This document shows, one piece after another, positions 27,201 to 40,049 of a stretch of DNA of 64,000 nt. How positions within the stretch are numbered: the stretch's first letter is position 1; every line of letters starts with the position of its first letter. The DNA is from Linepithema humile. Lineage: Eukaryota > Arthropoda > Insecta > Hymenoptera > Formicidae. The position numbers were made by a program, and so were the translations under genes. The notes beneath the pieces are model-generated. The model saw nothing but the letters and a program-made list of their open reading frames with translations, was not told where the DNA came from and did not search any database. Where the stretch lies: the NCBI RefSeq assembly GCF_040581485.1, contig NC_090131.1:16883501-16947500 (forward strand). The letters run 5' to 3'.

Positions 27201-30200
27201 GGGCGGAAATGGTATCGTAAAGCGGCTATTATGCCGCGGTGCGTCTTTTGTTCTGATAATAAAGAGACGGTGATGTTATTATTATTACTACTATTATTAT
27301 AATATCGCGGCATGGAAAACACACTTGTTTCCTGGGTATCGTTACTCGAGGGAGCTTAATAGTAGAAGACTGTCGGGGAGAAACTTGAAAACAGGTTTAT
27401 TGGAGAACAGGAGGAAGAGATGGTAAACTAGAAAAAAGTGGCGTTTAAGAAATGATGATAAAACTCACAATTGGAAGAAAAATAAATTACGTACGCCGTA
27501 TGAAATAAATCAAAGTTAAATTCATCAAAATTACTAGCGCTTAAATATATTGATATCGATTAATTACAATTAATTGATACAAACGAGTAAATTGATAATA
27601 ATTGACATAAATAAAATAAATAAATCATTGGAAAAAGCATGAACTTTGTATTGTATTATATTTTTAGGTCCTGGATTTTCAAGTCGATATAACGCGCTGT
27701 TTTACGATTCCAGTGTACATTCACCAATTTCTTCTATTCTTACGTAATAATAGTCATACGTCAGTAAGCAATCTACCGAGAGATATGAAGCTCAGGCCAT
27801 GGCGCATGACTAACTCAGGCCGTGGCGCCCTGAATCTCATCATTCGTCCATCGTTTGCCAAGAAGGTTGCCAAGAATTTTTACGGACGATGGAAAAATTG
27901 TTGAATTTAACAGCTGCGTCAGACTTTGCTAGCGGACCGTGAAAAGACTGGAAGTAGCCGCAGGAAGATTTAAGAAAAATATTGCCCGCGGCGCGTGTTT
28001 ATGTTTCCTCTGCGTCAGAGGGAAAACTCGGGATAACGCGATGAATATTGATAAGCACAATAAATACGAATAAAAACGATTCGATCAATCCTCTCCTTTG
28101 GCGATTCGTAATTCGATTCTTCAAGACCTTGCGGATTAATAAAAAAAAAATTTTAATATAAAATTAATTTCTTTCTCTTCCGATGCCTGTCTTACATTTT
28201 TCTTATCACGCTCCTCCCGTGCTCGCATCTTGCCTTCTTCTGCGGGCCGATTCCTTCCTTCCTTTTTCAATCGCCAATCCATCAAACCGCGAATCTCGCG
28301 CGGCGGAAACCCGTTTCTAACTTGTTTACGTCGTATTTCCATCGCGCAATTGTACGAGATTGCATCGGCCGTGTTTGGTAGATGAAGAAATGTCTCTTTT
28401 TCTTCGGTTGCGTGCTCACCGTGATTTCGCCCGCGGGCGATTTCCGTGATTCGTGGCGATCGAAATTGCAATCGGCGTTATCTCGGATTTCTTCGGGGCG
28501 GCGAAAGTTGCGTACGACGTGCCGCGCGCGTGGCGCGAGCGCGCAATTCACGCCTCGCATAATTTGCACCAGCGCATCATTAGCATACCGGCAAGTCACT
28601 CGGCAGTGGTGGAGTAACTCGCCTGCGCTGCGGTGGCGTGAGTTATGGCGAAAAGGGTTGAGTTATGTACGAAATTATTCGAGCGCCGAATTTATGCGCT
28701 GCCCGCGACTGCCTGGGAATATGAAGTGATATTAATTGCCGTGACAAAACGCTAAGAAGCTGCAAAAAAAGGGCTGCCCCTTTCGATAAAACTAATCGCT
28801 CGTAAAAAATCGCGTGCAACAGACGTCAAATCAAAAATTTTCGAAAGAAAAATACGGGAGAAAAATAAAAAAAATGAGAGAGAAAGAAAAAACTGTTATA
28901 GAAATTTGCTCATTGTCCACTAAACAAACTCGTGTTCTACGGTTTAATAATTCTCTGCTACGCATGTTGTGACAGCACACAATTAAAGCACTCAAAGAAA
29001 ACTGATGGTTGTAATGACTGCTGCGATAAAGAGCGATAAATAAATTATGAGGTATGAAGCCGGTACAAACAGATGTAATTATTATCGGTAGCATTAACGT
29101 ACAGATAATGAGTGGGATAACACGCGCATTGCCGTTAGGATTTAATAAAATAAGCGCAGGAGAAAAGATTTCGAGAGAGTAAAAGCAAAATGACGAATTC
29201 TTAATAAATTTCTAGGAAGCTAATAAGTTCTCTTCCTAGATCGTATCGCGCCCCGAGGCTTTTTATTACATTTCAAGTTCGTAAACGCGCAGCCGGGGGA
29301 TTAATTAACCACCACCCGAGCGGGAGAGCAAACAAAAATCGCTCGCTTTCGTAATAAGGTAAGCGGCGATGTAATTTATTGTTTTCTTGCTCGATACGTT
29401 GAAATCGGCGCATTCATCATTATCCTGGCCGCGAGTGTATCAACGTGCGCGCCGTTATAATCGTGAATCGAATCCTTTCTTAAGCGTTAATAAACCGGTG
29501 TCGAAATAAGAGTTCTATTCAGCATATCCATTAATCACGATAAAATATCGACGAAAGGATTAATGACACGAACACGAACATTGGGTTTAATTTTCAATTC
29601 TATAAAATCAACATCTTTATAAAGAAAAATATTAGAGAGGCATATTTATATCGTAAGCTGAAAAAAAGTCACGAATAACTGAAAATCAGTCGCGTTCAAT
29701 TGTCACTCAAGGAGAATTGTGTGCCGTTTAACCCAATTCTTCGATCGCGCAGCGCTGTATTAATTAAGCACTGCTCCCGAGAGTGAGATCTATTCCTTGC
29801 GCAACGGATGTAATAATTAAAACGCGGTGATTATTAGTCCGTGCCCTCTGATCGATATCGCGATTGTTTACGCTTCGAATGGCCGCGCTTACGACGTTCA
29901 ATGCTCGTGTCGCACTCGTGCGTGCAGCGGCGACGGTGGTCTCGCTGCCGAGTAATTACGACACTCGCTTCACAGCGACTTGCGAAATAGTCGCGGTCGG
30001 GTTTAATCGCTCGCGTATCGAGTCCGATAATTAACGCCGCTCGATAATTAAGTGACTTCGTCGGTCGGCGACGCGGTCGCGGAGGCGGCCGAGGGAGATG
30101 AAACAGAACAGTCGCGTGCTACGGCAGAGCTGGTAGAGGGATAATCGGCTTACAACGCCGAAGAGACTCGCGCGCGTTTGTCATTCTAGCCGCACGCTGT

Positions 30201-30202
30201 CG
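21231..30202. other. Mostly AT-rich intergenic region with a few GC islands
   Basis: I see no supported gene. GC-rich islands lie at 23050-23720, 24050-24420, 26400-26930 and 28180-28730. The 26.4-26.9 kb island ends in a short frame on the + strand that starts at ATG 26865 (MFADEFHRSC...) and runs into an AAG|GTGATG donor at 26930. This would suit a first coding exon, but no partner exon with matching phase was found. The 23.3-23.5 kb stretch (ATATGCAGAT, TTTACATACTGCATATT) could be a regulatory element, judged only from its homeobox/POU-like words. Confidence 0.45.
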
Positions 30203-30549
30203 CAGTGTTTCCCAAAGCGATCTCACCACGAGAATCGCGACGAATCACCGGACAATCAGCGATTTCTCCTTGCTTTTCGCTTCATCAGCGTAATAATAAT
30301 TTTTAGCTTGCAAAAAATTTTGTTATTACTTTCTTGAAAATATAAAATTCTTAAATGATGTAAACTTTGCACTGGCAATTTATAAACCAGTGAAAATGAT
30401 TACGATTCACAACTAAAAATAATTTTGAAATATTGTTGTAACAAAATGTTAATGTTTTCTTAATGAAAGGATGACTCAAAATTTTCCATTTTAATTATGG
30501 CAATAGCCCTTTCACATTTTTTCGGTGAAACACAGTTTGGGAAACACTG
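30203..30549. mobile_element. hAT-like MITE with 14-bp terminal inverted repeats
   Basis: The segment starts with CAGTGTTTCCCAAA (30203-30216) and ends with its exact reverse complement (30536-30549). A weaker match (TCACC) lies a little further in. CAGnGnTTCCCAA is a familiar terminal motif of hAT superfamily transposons. The element is 347 bp, has no open frame, and is therefore non-autonomous. The flanking 8-mers (CGCTGTCG left, TACAATCG right) match at only four positions, so a target-site duplication is not clear. This fits an old insertion. Confidence 0.7.
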
Positions 30550-33500
30550 TACAATCGGCTAATACGTTTCGATGACAGGCTTTATGCTGTGTGATTAGCC
30601 GCTCGTTAATTCATCGTAGACTCACTGCGAAGAATTTCACCGTCGATCGATCGATGTTATCGTAACGAGGAAGTCGATGAAAGTTGTGCAGTGAATCGGA
30701 ACGCTTCATAAAGAAAGAAAATGATAAATCTCTCGTATGAGCAAGTATTGCACCCACAATTCGCTTGTCATATCGGCGAGTCGAGTGTACTTTCGGTACG
30801 ACATAAGAGTGCGAAACAGTATTGACTAATACATGAATGTTAGGACGATGATTATATATAATCTGCGTACGTTCCAAACTAATGAACACTATTAATAAAA
30901 GAAAATTACTGCATTACTTTAGGATTAATCGTTAACTTTTTATTAACTTATATTTCCGCACTTTGACATACAGCCAATAATTTGCTAAATTAAGTTCTTT
31001 AATAAATTGAATAATTTAACTCTTGTTGTCAAAATTGTTGTAAAAATCCGATGCGCGTATATATAATTTATGAATGAACGCGATGCACGTGTATACATGT
31101 GACGCGCGTAAGCGGTTACTATTTCGCTACTATGATCAGCTGATCAGCTGATCGGTAGTAAGAACAGTAAGAAATCGGGCAAAGTTACGTGAATGCTTCA
31201 TCGGCTCATTCTTAAATCAAGAACATTAAGAATATAATTGTCACGTATTAAATCGTCAATAATAATTCATAATCATCAATAATTTTGCAAGAAAAAATTG
31301 CGCAAAATTCCATTTAAAAGCTGAGTATTTCCAATAAGTCCAGAATCATTTATCTAAGATAGTTAATTTGTGAGATATCATCGATTCATTGTAAAAATCA
31401 AATAAAAGTTTTTATATGCAATGAAATAGTTGTTACGTACGCTGCAAAAAATTCAAAGGACGATGCAATCTCAAGGCCGGAAGAAATATTTTTCACACAA
31501 TACACTTTGCAGGTACAACAAAAATTTTTTAAACAACATATATACACCTCCATATCAAATATGTTAATTATTTTTCAATAATATTAATAGTTGTATTACA
31601 TCTATCAAGTTATTAACAATTTGATGCTCGTTGAACATAACTCATGTTTGTCGGAGCGTTAAAGGTGATTTTTTTCAATTTACTTAATTTGTATACATTT
31701 GATATTCTCACAGAGCGAATTAATTTACTGATTTAAATCAAGCGGAGAATATTGCGTGCCAAAGTCAAATAAATTATTGAGAATGAAAACATCGCCTTTC
31801 CACCACTCAAGCGACTTAACCAGTTTCTTACCTCGTACCGAGCCGTATGTAATGCTAATGTTTTCACATTGTGTGATATTATATATTTAATGATGGTGTA
31901 AGATATCAGGATATTCAATTAACATCTTTGACTATTTCAATAGAATTAAAAAAATGGTAATAATAATTATGTTATAATTAAATTATTGTGCAGATATATA
32001 TATTTAAATAAAATCATGCGAGAATATGTCAGCATTACCTGTAATTAGATTTTAATTAAAATTAATCATATCTTATTAATCATCATAAAATTAATCTTTT
32101 AACAACTTACACATTTCTTTGATAAATTATATTATTTCGATGAATCACTTTATCCATAAATAGATATGTCGCCAATAAATCGCAATAATCTTTAAATCCA
32201 TCATAAGAATATCAATGTTATCGCGTGATGTTATCGCAGCCAGCGTTGGAAAGTCGTTCAGTGGATCGGAACGATCGTCGACCGTAGAAGAAGGAAATCA
32301 TAAATTTGCCGTTATTACAATCGTGCGTTATTTGGAGCGCGAAGGAACGATTGATTTTCTTACACTTTCCGCTGTAATTTTTAGATGCAATACGCATTTC
32401 TTGTTTTTATCGATAATTGCCGTATTCAGAAATCGCATGATACTTTGAACTACGTATTAATGAGCGCTTTATAAGCACGGGTCGTTAAGGTCGAATTTCC
32501 GAACTTGTTGCGTAGGTTTTTTCCAGAAACGATGAATTAATGGAATTTAAGTGGCAAAAGTCACGACGAACAAACGTAGCCTGTTCGGTGCATCAGAGCT
32601 ACAATTACGTTCCGCGGAAGTAAAAACAGCGCGGTAATCATGCGATGTGAAATGTACACAGAAAATGACTGTTGGGGTGAAAGGCTAACAGTCGTTAATT
32701 CGGAACGAAAAGAACGAGCGGTACGATCGATGGTGAGAAGTCTATAATTACAGGGTGCTGCAAACTGCAGGTTTTGTTCGGCGTGTATTTCTTTATTAGC
32801 GTAATAGCGCCGAGTTTTATTCAAAGCCTAAAAAATTTTAAAAAGAAAAAAGTAATATAACATTATTGTAAAGAGAGAGAGATAGAGAGAAAGATCTTCT
32901 CTTCTTTCTTGAGATCCAAAATGTGAATAATAAATTCATATTCTTAAAAACAAAGTTCTGTTTGCGCGAATAAATAATATCATTTGGCGCTTGTTGAATA
33001 AAAAATTCATTTAAGTAATTAAACGATCCTTAATCGAAGCGGAAAGTGTGATTTTTCGAGACGACAAGTCTCACTCGACGCACGCCCCGATTTTTCTCCC
33101 GCGATCGACAAACCGGGGGCGGGGGTCCGTATAATTATAGCACTTTTTAAATGGCAGCTCGGCCCCGCACGCGTCTCTCCATTATGATGCATGGGAGTCG
33201 AATTTCGACCCCATCGGCCGGCCGCAGCAACCCCAACGTATTGTCGGCTTAATAATACGCCGCCGGTGTACAAAGTGCGGTGCTCCTTGCGCGTATACGT
33301 CACTGACACCATATAATCACATCTCGGGCGAGCGGAGTGGTACCTCCCGGCCCATGATTCATGCGCATTACGAATATCAAATACTCGGAAAGCGAGCAAA
33401 TATCGCGACCGCTAGCATCGCGCAGCCGGAGGGAGGCATTAAGGGGGTAGCCGTTTCGCGACGCGCCACACAAGCCGACGCAATAATCACACGCCCGTTC

Positions 33501-36500
33501 CCGCCGTCGTTTGCTTCCTGTTGTGTGTTTGCGGAATATCACAGACATAATATAATTATATCATTGACACAGCGACAGCTTTTTCCCCCCTCCCGTAGCT
33601 CTTTCCGTCGATACGCGTATCATGTAATTTTATTTGACTTCTCTCTGCGACGCAATAATTTCCACCGTGCGACAACACGGTCGTTATATTTTAGAAACTT
33701 TGCCGGATATAAAGTGTTTCATGCAGTTATTTGTTATAACGGATTACGAGAGAAATAACGCTTCGATCGTGTTGCGGCCAGTTCACTCTCTTTCTTCAAT
33801 ACTAGGTCAGACATGACGGCAATGTTTGCACTTCGAGACTTCACTTAAAGTCAAATTTATTTAAACGTTAATTTAAATAGATATTATTTGAAGATATGTA
33901 ACAAAATATTGTAATCTTTTGTAATTTTCAATTATTTTATGATATATAGAGAAAAATAATTGCTTAAATATGTTGGATAAATTTCTTGGACAGTTGGACA
34001 TTTTTTTACAATGTACATACTATTATCTACGCGCGCATTTGCAGCTGCAATGAAGCATACTGTTATCTACGCAGCTGCTGCAACGAGCAAATACCGTGAA
34101 ACAATTTCCGCCATGGCGTTCCTCAAACAAAATTACGAACCGCTTTCATAACCTTCGCGTACGTCTTTATTCCGCGACTTCTTCTCGGCACACCCGTGGC
34201 TTTTTACTCGGGCCTTCGTCCGAGCAACAATGTCGGACGACGACTGCGAGCCGAGAAAATTCGCGAGGCTCGCGCTGTGCGAAGCCCGAGAGCGTGGCCG
34301 ACATAACGTCCTCGAAGACAAATTAGCCCAGCGAAGCGGAACGAGCATCTAATCGAGCTGAGCCTAAAACGTCTCGAAGACGATGTTCTATGAAGATTAC
34401 CAGCCCCCGAGGCTGCGAACCGCCACTTACGAAGTATTATTCGCGTTAGCCAGAGCTGCATCTTTCACTCATCGTCTCTACCTTTCCTCCTCCTCCTCCT
34501 CCTCCTCCTCCTCTCCCCCCCCCTCTCTGTCTCTCTCTCTCTTTCTTATTCACTGTCTATCTTCAAGGTTCCAGCGCACCTAACTTCTTCCTGGAAGGTA
34601 TCAGCCGCTGTTGCGTTCCTCGTTCGCCTCGCGCGGCACGTCGCGATAATTCGTTTTGCGAAGGAGTTATGATGCTGCGCCGCACGAGCAGATTTCATTG
34701 GAAATCTACTGGCCGATTTTCGCATATGTAATATTAAGGACTGGGCGTGGTTGGTTCGGGGACTATTAATTCTGCGAGACGTGATGATGCATTGCTCCGA
34801 AAAAAGAGATTTATCATCTGTTTCTCACGTGTATGCCGCTATATATATATATATGCATATATAAAAATAAAGAAAACTTTAATCTTGAGATTTGTATACC
34901 TAACTTTCGCGCCGCGCTTTACTTTACGATGTTGACCGTGCATCCGCAGCCGCCGCAGTCTCTAAGCTACGCGCTGGCGCTTTTAATTAAAAAACCAGCA
35001 AATCCCGGCAGCTGACAAGCGATCGACGTGACGAGCCAAGGGACGTTCTTAGACCTCTGTTTGCACGTCTCTTATCCGCGACGATCTCGAGCGAAATCCG
35101 GAGCTTCGGTCCAGCCGCATAATCCCGGCCGCATTAAAGCGTCGTCTGGTCGCTTTAAAAAGGAAAGAGAGAGCAAAAAGAAAAAACCGATCCCGCATCA
35201 CGTCGTTTGGCTTTCCCCGCGACACTCGTTTGGCTTTGCGTGCAAACTCGAGGCAGCAGGGGCGACGACATAAAAGAAGAAGGAAGGAACCGCATGAAGG
35301 AGCAGGAAGGGAATTGACGGGATAAAAGGTGGCGGAGAGAAAGCGAGACAGGCGGAGAGAGAAAGAGAGACGAGCGGCGCAGGCACCCTTCGGCGATGAT
35401 ACGAAAATACTGACACGCGTCGGACGATTGATCCGCGACACGTGTCCTCAATGCTGCAATCAGCGTGCCTGACTGACGTTGCGCGATGCAACCCGCAGCC
35501 CGATTCATTATTTATGAACGATTTGAAAACCGATCTGCCGAGTAAAGTGGTCTTTTTTAAAGACGGGGGAGGAGCGCCGCACCGGCGGCAGAAACCGTGG
35601 GTGGTTTTGTGCGCCGCGCGGAGGGTTAGCGTTTCATAATCTTCTGATGGACGTCGCGACGAAAAATCTTTTAAAAGAAATTCATCACCTAAATTGAATA
35701 CCAAATAAACGTTTCAAGTCGAAAGGTTTCAATCGCGATCAGAATTTTTTCATTATTTCCCGATTTATTGTAAAAATGTTCTTTTTTCACGAAATAGATT
35801 AACATAATCCCGCGCGTGTATTTATTACCGTTCGTCCCGTCAACAATTGGCACCGCAAGGGATGAAGGAAATCTGGTGGACGGTGATAGCAAGGTGGAGG
35901 GTATCTTTTCCTTTGTACCGGCAGATACCCACTTATCCGGCGGTTTGACCAGCGCGCCAAGATTTCACGGGCTTTCGAGTACCCCGGCGCAGGACCCGGC
36001 GCGGAGAGAGGCACCGCCGAAGGACATGCATTTTCATTCTCACCGAATTATTCTGTCCATCAAGCGGCCGGAGGGAAGAACGGACGGGGAGTCAGTTTTC
36101 AACGAGATCTACCACCGCGGTCCTTTTGTGCGGGCGAATTGGCGTCCTCGGTCCTGGTGACAAAGATCCGAATGCCCCGAATTGAAAAGTCCATCGAGAA
36201 GAAAAGGATAGCCCGTGGTATATTGCGACGGTAAGATATTGAGGCATTGTGAACCGCTCGTGGGGAAAAATATACGGCTAAATAAGATCGCGGGGCGGTG
36301 TTTTATGGTCGCGCGGGTGGGTGCGTTCGAGAATTTATGTCTTATTTTCGGGACCAACTTGCTACTGCTGCCTGATTAGATCGCGAGCCGTTAAAGCTGC
36401 TTAGTAGGGTTTGATTTAATGGATTTTGATTGTGCTTCGCTATATATCTTGCGTGAACGGCAGACTTTTTCATGTTAAGCACGCAAACTGTAAACAGCTG

Positions 36501-39500
36501 ATATATTGCTTGGAAAAATTTATTTCCAAATTTTTATCCGTGGAAACTCGCGTAAACGTTTCTTTTCTTCCGTTCTTCTATCGAATCACTTTGTTGAATT
36601 AATCATCGAAACGACGGCATTTATCTCGAATTCAGTACACCCTCGCAAATTTCACTTGCCGAGTCGCTTGTTCGGAGATCACCGAGGATATCGCGTTAAT
36701 CCACCCTTTGCGTCGGAAAAACTCAGTCTCTCCCCTCCGCGCGGCCTCACCTGGGCGTCCTCGATGGTGGATTCGTCCACCTGCAACGCATTTTTCACGG
36801 GGATTAGCCACCATGATCACCGTCTCCCCGGCCGGATCCTTTGTCGGGACGATTGCGTTATGCGTCGTAGGAGCTCCTTTGCATCGGCACCACCAATTCG
36901 GGAGGATTTGTTTCGGCACTTGGGGTGTGGTAAGCCGACACGAGACCAACGCTCCGGCGACGCAGCTAATAACGAGGAATTATCGCCGCGATACAATGGG
37001 CTCGCGGGAAATCCTCTTTGATGTCGACCACGGAAAATAATACCGCGCTAATAGAGCGAGATTATGGCATAGACGACGCATCATCACGAGGATCGCATCC
37101 CCGTCGCATCTTCGCGCGGCGCTAAGCTCATTATCTGCTACCCATTTTTGTTATAATGCGTCACTCGATTCTATCCTTTTCAATTTAGCAAGCTAAATTT
37201 AATTACAGTATCATAAATTTCGATTTATAAAAATAAATTTATTCTTATATATAAATAAGTTCCATTAAAATGTTGTGAAAATTAAATTTTTCAAAACATC
37301 AAAATACAACGGAACGTATTTGATTCTCAATTATAATTATATCGGCTGGATTGTAATTGTAGCAAATATTATATCTTACACAACGGATTATAAATCAACG
37401 GTTTCTGCCGCGCACTGCGCCCTATACTTTGCTCCACGCGTTGCGATGCGTGAAACGAATCTTTGTAAAGTTCCTACATATATCGCGGAGCGTATCACGC
37501 GACATTGGATGTATCAGAAGGCTAATTGTCTTCCGCTGTCAGTTGCACCCCACTTGGCCCTGTCCGAGGCACACGCCCCTCCAGGCTACGGCATCGCCGT
37601 GGACGCCACCGCACTATTTTCACGTCTCCCCTGCATCGAGTCAGCGAGTTCACAAGCGTGTTGCACGCCCCAAATTACACGCCAGAAAGGATAAAATAAT
37701 TACACGTTGTCTGCGGCTTTTTCGACGTTGCGCGTTCTATTTCTACAATGTCACCGAGTAGTGAGCCAGTATTTGAAGAAAATCATACGTGAATTGCACA
37801 GCTGCGACTCCGCGTGTCAAACGTTTTACACCAACAATAAAAATACGGCAAACTGTCGTAGCTTAATATTTCATTCATTTTTATGACGAATTTTTTTACA
37901 AAAAGCATATCTTTTTGGGATTTACTTTTTTAAAAAAAATTCATAAAAAACATTTTTGTGCTACTATTTTAATACTCAACAATAAGTAATTATTTCATCT
38001 AAATTTTTCAGGAACTTTTCTCTCTCTTCTCTCTTTGCGAATATCGAGAAATTAAAATATTACCACCAGTCTTGTATTTCCATATGATGACCATTAAAAA
38101 TACTGTAATTTGGCGATGACTATATATATTTTCGAGACATATATATTTCATACTTCAAGACTCTGAGGGTCGAGCAACGCCTGCACTTTTTTATGCACGC
38201 GAGCACACATGAGAAATGCAAGGTGTTGCTATCATCACGTAGAACGTGAGAAAAAGAAACGCGAGTCAAGAGAACAAAACTCCAAATGAATGGGAAGACT
38301 TTCGGGAGGCGTGTACGATCACCTGTCGAGCAAGCATCGATTTTACGTGGCTAAAATTGCTAAGCAGCTGAAAGTTACAGACTTGAGTTGATCGTACGTT
38401 ATTGGTTTATGCTTTGGCAAAATTCACAATAATAATCGAAAATTATTACGCTCAAGAATAATTGTATGTCAGCTAGAGCAGAGTCTTCCGACAAGTGTAT
38501 TTCCTGAAGACAGCTCTTCGTAGGTGGACGCCAAAAATAATGTATAATTTTGGCAATCGTTCGCATTATTCCTATATAATTGTTACAATATTAACTTTTT
38601 TATATAAGGAAGTATTGAATGCGTAATTATTTCTATTATAAAATTGCACAAAATAAAAACAAAGTAACAATTTTTTTTTACAATGTGAAAGAACAGAAGT
38701 TATAATAGCGAAAATTTGATGAATCTATGTCTATTATAATATTGTACATTAACATTAATTTTAACGTTATCCACATTTGCCAGAAGGAATGTAAATAAAA
38801 TCTTTTATTATGTAAAGATAAGGCAAAGTGAATAGAGAACTCCTTGCATCAGCGAGGATAGAATATACTTTGGCACGTAAAATGTGTGTGTGGTTAGTGT
38901 TTGTCTATCGACATCAGAATTGAATTTTTCAGCTGAGTCTACAATTTCTAATATTCTGCTGACTGCGCACGTCGTGTAATGTGGATAAAAATATTGCATT
39001 ACTATGTAATGTTGAACAGACACAAGAGTACATAAAGAAAAAAGAAGAATAAATAGCTCGTCCCCTCGTTTATGTGAACGCGTTCAATTATGAGCCATTC
39101 GGGCTGCCGAATCTCAGGCGGTTTTAAAAGGCAATAAAAATGTAATTTGTAATCACAATATTTAAAAAATAGATATTTGTTAATTTATAAATATCAGCTA
39201 ATATATATATATATTGTATTAAACAGTAGTAAAAAAAACTAAATTAGTCTTTTTTTAACACTACATCAATTTTATTTAATTAACAAATAGTTTCTTATCT
39301 AAAATCCTCAGTTAATTTGTTGTTAGTGACTCTAAACATTCCTTGAAAACTTATTAATTACTACAGAGATGGGAATTGGTTGCAACTTTCGACTCGATTT
39401 TCTGATTAACGCCTCCTGCCCCCTCCTTGCCGCTCGCATGCTAACAACGAGTCGCCAAATGCGCTAACAACGCGCATAACTAAGGTGCGCGATACTCAGT

Positions 39501-40049
39501 CTCAGGAATGTCCATATCACAATAGATTTCCAAATCACCTGTGAAGTCCCATATTTATTTATTTGTCCCATATTTATATATTTATTATCTTGTTGCATAT
39601 GTGATACGGACATTCCTGCGCGCACAGTACAGAGCATCGAGATAACCAGCATTGCGGAAAAGAGTCAACAATACTTGCGAGAATCGATATAACACGGATT
39701 TTTTAAGAAGTGGAAACAAAAGCTCGATCATTAACCAAATTATTCTGCGAGATATTTATCTTGGTCTCCTAGTTCCTAAAAAATATTTCACAAAAATGTA
39801 CTCTCATACATAGTGCAAAATTATTAAATTTATAAATTTATCGTTATAGTACTTATAGATGTAGGATTCATCGCGTGATTTAAACTTGAGACTTTCGTCT
39901 CAAAGTATATTTGTAGCTGTTGTTATAAATTCAATCACTACTATACTATGATATCGCTTAAAATGACACAAACTCTTTCATATGTTATATTATAATCGTA
40001 ATATAAATCATAATAAATAATGAATCAGATTAATAATCCAAGTATTACC
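30550..40049. other. Intergenic region with GC islands and simple repeats
   Basis: GC islands occur at 33040-33620, 34100-34700, 34900-35640, 35800-36360 and 36640-37060, with AT-rich DNA between. It contains a 20-bp palindrome (31134-31153), a (TCC)n tract (34485-34512) and a hairpin-forming repeat (39504-39617). The longest frames (35198-35704 - strand, 36506-37021 + strand) lack splice or domain support. I annotate no gene here. Confidence 0.45.

Noticed and set aside
35198..35704. Overlapping long - strand frames in a GC island
   Set aside because: Three frames are open at once in GC-rich, purine-skewed DNA, which is typical of chance frames. There is no recognisable protein.
36506..37021. 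171-codon + strand frame
   Set aside because: It overlaps open frames in other phases and on the other strand, and shows no domain or signal.
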